From Desulfobulbaceae bacterium (GTDB lineage: Bacteria; Desulfobacterota; Desulfobulbia; Desulfobulbales; Desulfobulbaceae), in NCBI GenBank assembly GCA_011389815.1, contig JAABTP010000031.1:1-32430 (forward strand): a stretch of 32,430 nt of DNA, read 5' to 3'. Numbering within the stretch: the first letter of the stretch is position 1; every line of letters starts with the position of its first letter. Made by a program: the position numbers and the translations under genes. This document shows positions 29,313-32,430 of this stretch, in pieces. The notes below the pieces were generated by a model. That model searched no databases. It was not told where the DNA came from and saw nothing but the letters and a program-made list of their open reading frames with translations.

Positions 29313-29341
29313 GAGGGCAAGCACTTTTGGACTGCTTACAG

Positions 29342-29437
29342 GTAATCACCCCGGCCCGTGCAGTATCGTCATTACGCAGGCACGTAGGTCTTGATTGGGT
29401 ACAGCGAAATCAGACAATCCGGGCAAAGAACCGGCTG
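29342..29437. repeat. Composite repeat A, copy A4 (right arm truncated)
   Basis: The RAYT-like piece and left arm (29384-29415) are present. The loop, AATCCGGGCAAAGAACC, is followed by only GGCTGCC before sequence of the next TA locus. The left arm has a few substitutions (TTGGGTACAGCG). Confidence 0.85.
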
Positions 29438-29441
29438 CCGA

Positions 29442-29705
29442 CTATTTCATCTTGTATACCTCACGACGATGCCGCACAAAATAAATCGTGATACTTTCTT
29501 TCTCCTTACTGAACGTGTAGAGAACGCGGTAATCTCCGACACGCAATTTATATACACCTGACCATTGCCCGGTCAGCGATACCGGAGACAGTGAGCTGAA
29601 GTTCTCGGAAAGCCATCGAATCTTGGAGAATACTCGCTGGGCAACAGGCTTGTTCAGACGTTTTAAATCGTTGGCGGCAGTCGGAGTAAAATCTACCTGG
29701 TACAT
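29442..29705 (-). CDS. RelE/ParE-superfamily toxin
   Basis: An 87-residue RelE-fold toxin: YQVDFTPTAANDLKRLNKPVAQRVFSKI, the LTGQWSGVYKLRVGDYRVLYTF core with Lys/Arg/Arg, and ITIYFVRHRREVYK with the C-terminal His-Arg active segment. The ATG at 29705 lies 2 bases after the antitoxin stop. It looks complete and likely functional. Confidence 0.9.
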   Translation of the reverse strand: MYQVDFTPTAANDLKRLNKPVAQRVFSKIRWLSENFSSLSPVSLTGQWSGVYKLRVGDYRVLYTFSKEKESITIYFVRHRREVYKMK

Positions 29706-29707
29706 GC

Positions 29708-29929
29708 TTACCACTCTAATCCAAGTTGAGAAGCCACACTATCCGCTGATAACAAGTTACCGTCCGCCTGAGATGTATTCAAAGAAGCCTGCATCTCGCT
29801 TTTGAAGTCTTCCCGTAATTCCAAGCCCTCGTCCGGGTCTCGAAATATATCTTTCAATGTTTGGCGGACAACCTCCTGAATAAGGACGCGCAGTTCATCT
29901 ACGCTTAAATCTGATACACGGGCTGACAT
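29708..29929 (-). CDS. Antitoxin partner of the RelE toxin
   Basis: A 73-residue acidic helical protein: MSARVSDLSVDELRVLIQEVV, DPDEGLELREDFKSEMQASL and SADSVASQLGLEW at the end. This small antitoxin family, with LSVDEL near the start and LGLEW at the end, is widely found before RelE genes. It lacks a recognisable DNA-binding domain. The ATG at 29929 has GGAGAAG upstream, within a longer frame. Confidence 0.82.
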   Translation of the reverse strand: MSARVSDLSVDELRVLIQEVVRQTLKDIFRDPDEGLELREDFKSEMQASLNTSQADGNLLSADSVASQLGLEW

Positions 29930-30067
29930 TTTCTTCTCCATATAATAAGGTGTTGACATGGCGTCATTCGGAACCCTCTCTTATTTTGTTCCTTTTGTAG
30001 GATAAAGGCTGAAGATGTCTGTTGTCAACAGGAGAGATGGGGAACGCGACAACCGCACCCTGTCTGG

Positions 30068-30140
30068 TCCGGCCAGTGAATAATCGTCATTGCGCAGGCG
30101 GATGGAACGGCGGTGGTGGATGTCGGGTTCATTCATGATT
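30068..30140. repeat. RAYT 5'-fragment repeat, copy B5
   Basis: The minus strand from ATG at 30136 reads MNEPDIHHRRSIRLRNDDYS, then LAGPDRV, the RAYT start. It is the left part of the B-P-A composite at 30068-30340. Confidence 0.82.
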
Positions 30141-30168
30141 GATAGTATGAACGGGGTTGGATGACGTT

Positions 30169-30196
30169 GTAGGGGCACGGCGCGCCGTGCCCCTAC
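30169..30196. repeat. Perfect 28-bp palindrome with GTAG/CTAC ends, copy P5
   Basis: Identical to copy P4 (28437-28464) and in the same position between a B and an A element. Confidence 0.9.
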
Positions 30197-30340
30197 CGAG
30201 AATAATCACCCCGGCCTGTGCATTATCGTCATTACGCAGACACGTAGCTCTTGATTGAGTACAACGGAATCAAACAATCCGGGCAAAGAACCGTCTGCTT
30301 TCGTTGCACTCAAGCGGGCCTACCCGGCTATTGATTTGCT
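30197..30340. repeat. Composite repeat A, copy A5 with complete hairpin
   Basis: RAYT-like piece, then left arm 30244-30275, loop AATCCGGGCAAAGAACC and right arm 30293-30323, then a TTGATTTGCT tail. It is slightly diverged from A2 and A3. Confidence 0.88.
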
Positions 30341-30350
30341 ATTTTCCCTC

Positions 30351-30635
30351 TCAACTTAACCTTGCTCTATCCTGCCTTTCGTCCCACACCCTTAAAATTT
30401 CAATTACTTCGCCTTTAATTCGGTAGATAAAAGAAAACGGTATGTTGGGTATAGAAAACTCCAAGATATTATTATCTTGGATAACGTGCCCGATGTATGG
30501 ACTCTCTTTTATTAAACCTTTTGTGCTATGAAATTGTTTTTGCGCTTTTTCCAGTCCTTGAGGAAAAACACTCTCATAGTAATACCTGAACCATTTTAAA
30601 TCATTTAACGAGCTTGCTAAAAATTTTACCTGCAT
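30351..30635 (-). CDS. RelE/ParE-family toxin
   Basis: A 94-residue RelE/ParE-fold toxin: VKFLASSLNDLKWFRYYYESVFPQGLEKA opens it. The core is YIGHVIQDNNILEFSIPNIPFSFIYRIKGEVIEILRVWDERQDRARL, with the Tyr-Arg strand and the C-terminal VWDERQD typical of ParE/RelE relatives. The ATG lies 6 bases after the antitoxin stop. It appears complete. Confidence 0.88.
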   Translation of the reverse strand: MQVKFLASSLNDLKWFRYYYESVFPQGLEKAQKQFHSTKGLIKESPYIGHVIQDNNILEFSIPNIPFSFIYRIKGEVIEILRVWDERQDRARLS

Positions 30636-30641
30636 AATTTA

Positions 30642-30923
30642 TTAGGTATCAGGGAATATATCCGGTTCAGGTACAGGAAGTTCATTTTCAATTCCCCATG
30701 AATCAACCCAAGCATCGACTGCCTCTTCAGAAACGAATGCTCCCTTATCAGCCTTCTTGATTGCCTCGTTAATAGCCTTTCTTTTCGCTGTTCTAGCCTG
30801 CAGGAAATTCTTGATTGCTTTGTTGGCAAGGTAGGAAGGTGTTCGGTCACCTCTTTTCGCTTCCTGTTCAAGCAGTGCCTTGGTGCTTGGATCAATCCTT
30901 AGAGAAAACGGAATAGTAGCCAT
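30642..30923 (-). CDS. RHH (CopG/Arc-like) antitoxin
   Basis: A 93-residue antitoxin. ATIPFSLRIDPSTKALLEQEAKRGDRTPSYLANKAIKNFL is the RHH DNA-binding half. KGAFVSEEAVDAWVDSWG is the toxin-binding segment commonly found in CopG-type partners of ParE/RelE. The start at 30923 is chosen for the RHH start; the longer frame crosses the operator. The upstream DNA carries an exemplary operator and promoter (30943-30992). Confidence 0.9.
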   Translation of the reverse strand: MATIPFSLRIDPSTKALLEQEAKRGDRTPSYLANKAIKNFLQARTAKRKAINEAIKKADKGAFVSEEAVDAWVDSWGIENELPVPEPDIFPDT

Positions 30924-30942
30924 AGTAGTTAGCTCCATAAAA

Positions 30943-30992
30943 TTAAAAAGTATACGTCGTATACATTGTATACTTTTTAAAATTTCTGTCAA
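30943..30992 (-). promoter_or_regulatory. Promoter with triple GTATAC operator of the RHH/ParE locus
   Basis: TTAAAAAGTATAC (30943-30955) and its exact inverse GTATACTTTTTAA (30968-30980) surround a third GTATAC (30959-30964). On the minus strand TTGACA (30992-30987) and TACAAT (30970-30965) are 16 bases apart, so the operator overlaps the -10 box. Cooperative RHH autorepression is expected. Confidence 0.75.
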
Positions 30993-31022
30993 CTTAAGAA
31001 TCAACAGTGAACAGTCCCCGGC

Positions 31023-31080
31023 CTATGAATAATCGTACCTGCGCAGGCGGATGGAACGGCGGTGATGGGGGGATATTCAT
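31023..31080. repeat. RAYT 5'-fragment repeat, copy B6
   Basis: Base-level match to the other B copies (GCGCAGGCGGATGGAACGGC, GGTGATGG). It is the left part of the B-P-A composite at 31023-31227. Confidence 0.75.
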
Positions 31081-31111
31081 GGTTTATGCGATGCGGCATG
31101 AATGGTGCGTT

Positions 31112-31139
31112 GTAGGGGCACGGCGCACCGTGCCCCTAC
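31112..31139. repeat. 28-bp palindrome with GTAG/CTAC ends, copy P6
   Basis: Same as P4 and P5 except for one central change (GGCGCACC), which makes the centre imperfect. Confidence 0.88.
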
Positions 31140-31227
31140 CGAATAATCACCCCGGCCCCCGTGCATTATCGTCATTACGCAGACACGTAGGTCTTGATTG
31201 AGTACAACGAAATCAGACAATCCGAGC
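31140..31227. repeat. Composite repeat A, copy A6 (hairpin right arm missing)
   Basis: RAYT-like piece and left arm (31187-31218). It ends in the loop at CCGAGC, the same position where A1 stops. HigA-gene sequence begins within 15 bases. Confidence 0.85.
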
Positions 31228-31240
31228 TGCGGGTTCAATG

Positions 31241-31555
31241 TCATAAGGCAGGATGAAGAACTTGAAAAGGAAGCTGCCTGACGCATTTCCAACCTGTCGA
31301 TGCATGTTCCGCATTCCACAGGTCAATATTTTGCTGAAGATTGAGCCACAACTTCGGTGTGGTATCAAATGCCCGTGCCAATCGCAGAGCCATGTCAGGG
31401 GTGATCGAACTCTTTTCATTTAATATTCTGGAAAGCGTCTTGCGGGAAACTCCCAGTTTTGTGGCCATTTCCGTAACACTGATCTCTAAAGGAACAAGAT
31501 AATCTTCCTTTAAAATATTACCCGGATGGGTTGGTTTTCTTTTTACTTTATCCAT
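31241..31555 (-). CDS. higA: HigA antitoxin (XRE family)
   Basis: A 104-residue protein with the HigA signature: RKPTHPGNILKEDYLVPLEISVTEMATKLGVSRKTLSRILNEKSSITPDMALRLARAFDTTPKLWLNLQQNIDLWNAE. GAGAGG precedes the ATG at 31555. It follows higB, the toxin-first order normal for this family. The last about 25 residues (CVRQLPFQVLHPAL) differ from what I expect of HigA and border repeat A6, so the C-terminus may be a junction product. Confidence 0.92.
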   Translation of the reverse strand: MDKVKRKPTHPGNILKEDYLVPLEISVTEMATKLGVSRKTLSRILNEKSSITPDMALRLARAFDTTPKLWLNLQQNIDLWNAEHASTGWKCVRQLPFQVLHPAL

Positions 31556-31566
31556 GACATTACCTC

Positions 31567-31845
31567 TCAATGATAATCGGCATAATTGACGATATATGCG
31601 TCACCATCTCTAAATTCAAAAAATATACGCCAATTCCCTGAAACACGAACCGAGTATTGCCCTTTCAACGTACCGCTCAACTGATGAAGAAATGAACCGG
31701 GATAATTCATATCTTTAATATTTTCAGCAGCGTTTAATCGATCTAGAATCCTGGCAATCTTGAGAGCTTGTTCCGGGCGAATTCCTTTCTTCTTTCCAGA
31801 ATAGAAAAATCTTTCCAGTCCCTTATGTTTGAATGACTTGATCAT
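31567..31845 (-). CDS. higB: HigB-family mRNA interferase toxin
   Basis: A 92-residue HigB. IKSFKHKGLERFFYSGKKKGIRPEQALKIARILDRL opens it. PGSFLHQLSGTLKGQYSVRVSGNWRIFFEF has the active-site Lys/Arg strand, and GDAYIVNYADYH is the conserved end. The ATG at 31845 gives the canonical MIKSFKHKG start; an upstream frame extension has no family support. It looks fully functional. It is the rightmost member of the TA array. Confidence 0.93.
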   Translation of the reverse strand: MIKSFKHKGLERFFYSGKKKGIRPEQALKIARILDRLNAAENIKDMNYPGSFLHQLSGTLKGQYSVRVSGNWRIFFEFRDGDAYIVNYADYH

Positions 31846-31846
31846 G

Positions 31847-31872
31847 CGATATATCGTAACCCCGCAGGTTAC
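31847..31872 (-). promoter_or_regulatory. Candidate operator of the higBA locus
   Basis: The palindrome CGATATATCG (31847-31856) directly precedes the higB ATG. It overlaps an inverted GTAAC/GTTAC pair (31856-31860, 31868-31872). Confidence 0.4.
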
Positions 31873-32025
31873 ATTTGTCAAGTAACGTACCAGCTCTGGG
31901 GAGCATTCCCAAAAAGTAGGAATGTATTTTTTTTTGGCTGTTGCTCTGTTTTTGCAAGACATCAGGATCAATTTATGGAATTAACATTACCCTAAATCAA
32001 TCTTTCAAACTCAGGACAGCAAATC

Positions 32026-32430
32026 ATGAAAAGGGCAACTTGTTCAGTCTCAGGAAATCTCGGTATATTGGAAAATGAAATCTATGACAGTGAGCTTGAA
32101 ATTAAATGGCTGATTAATGAGAAAGTTCATATCAAGGATCCGGCTTCTTTATATGAAATCGAAGAACGGATACGTGAAGCAACAAACAGGCTCGCCTCTC
32201 GTATATTAGCCCTGAAAGTACAAGAAAGTCTTGATAAAAATGAGATACGGGAAGAGGAGAAGAAGCTGATAGGCTCTGTTCCGAAGAAAATGAAGAACCA
32301 GGGTGTAAGGGGAGTTAACATACTGACTTCCTTCGGTGTAGTGATCACAGTGGTGGCGAGCTACTTTAATCAGGCAAACAAAAAAGACAAAAGACGACAA
32401 AAGCGAAGCGGTATTTATCCGGGCTTGTTT
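32026..32430 (+). CDS. N-terminal part of a probable ISKra4-like transposase (runs off the window)
   Basis: The frame is open from ATG at 32026 to the window end (135 codons, no stop). The region has charged helices (ELEIKWLINEKVHIKDPASL, EIEERIREATNRLASRIL), then a basic stretch (NKKDKRRQKRSGIYPGLF). The latter resembles the arginine-rich linker ending in YPGL/CYP-L that precedes the catalytic core in ISKra4-family transposases. A marginally hydrophobic piece (ILTSFGVVITVVASYF) lies between. The family call is tentative; it could be another helical DNA-binding protein. Confidence 0.5.
   Translation, partial: MKRATCSVSGNLGILENEIYDSELEIKWLINEKVHIKDPASLYEIEERIREATNRLASRILALKVQESLDKNEIREEEKKLIGSVPKKMKNQGVRGVNILTSFGVVITVVASYFNQANKKDKRRQKRSGIYPGLF

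Noticed and set aside
26305-31227. attC sites separating the TA loci
   Set aside because: The A hairpins have 31-bp arms with GTAG/CTAC ends, not GTTRRRY/RYYYAAC cores, and part of each copy matches RAYT coding sequence.
31007-31319. Small proteins predicted across the B6-P6-A6 repeats
   Set aside because: They consist of repeat sequence shared with non-coding copies and change frame between copies.
1-32430. tRNA and rRNA genes
   Set aside because: No cloverleaf-like tRNA ends with GGTTCRA arms, and no rRNA-conserved segments, were noticed on either strand. A covariance scan was not possible.

Overview
The window reads as a Gram-negative bacterial chromosome, probably a Desulfobacterota member of the Desulfobulbales type. 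Cable bacteria (Electrothrix/Electronema) are my best guess. This rests on the general look of the housekeeping proteins (GatA, MtaB, class I fructose-1,6-bisphosphatase, leucyl aminopeptidase, a DUF3343 protein) and the density of toxin-antitoxin (TA) and repeat DNA. No rRNA, tRNA or CRISPR array was seen, so the taxonomy is inference.

Layout. (1) 1-1930: end of an unknown gene, then a two-gene minus-strand operon (DUF3343 protein and a ribokinase-fold kinase) closed by a hairpin terminator. (2) 1988-9261: a tight five-gene minus-strand surface-polysaccharide operon: HAD-like protein, DUF6020-like membrane protein, GT2, GT4 and GDP-mannose 4,6-dehydratase. It ends in its own terminator. (3) 9322-12262: an accessory block of nucleotidyltransferase/HEPN, DUF6036 and DUF433 TA-type genes. 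Several are truncated, and two different direct repeats lie within it. (4) 12295-14575: a degenerate integron. A truncated integron integrase faces away from two minus-strand cassettes (a NucS/DUF91-like nuclease and a two-helix membrane protein). Each cassette ends in an attC-like palindrome, and a presumed attI lies between integrase and array. (5) 14518-15350: a conserved unknown protein with a good promoter, which interrupts the integrase, and a 14-unit array of exact 21-bp periods. (6) 15400-25754: mostly core genes: gatA, a methyltransferase, mtaB, a PEP-synthase/rifampin-phosphotransferase-like enzyme, pepA and fbp. (7) 25791-31872: seven consecutive type II TA loci, two of them broken. 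Each gap between neighbouring loci carries one set of repeats. (8) 32026-end: the N-terminal part of a probable ISKra4-like transposase running off the window.

Main observation. The gaps in region 7 hold three repeat parts: (B) the first ~20-43 codons of a REP-associated tyrosine transposase (RAYT), (P) a palindrome with GTAG/CTAC ends, and (A) a short RAYT piece fused to a long imperfect hairpin, also with GTAG/CTAC ends. No intact RAYT gene is present. The array looks like TA modules strung together by RAYT/REP debris. In two copies (A1 and A6) the hairpin stops at the same loop position just before TA sequence, and a YafQ-like toxin is cut after 16 codons at an A repeat. Together with the nearby integron, the window shows two unrelated architectures that both collect small promoter-bearing modules.

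Most TA loci have an inverted repeat upstream of the first gene, as expected for autoregulated operons. The best is the RHH/ParE pair at 30351-30923, which has three GTATAC boxes over a consensus-like promoter.
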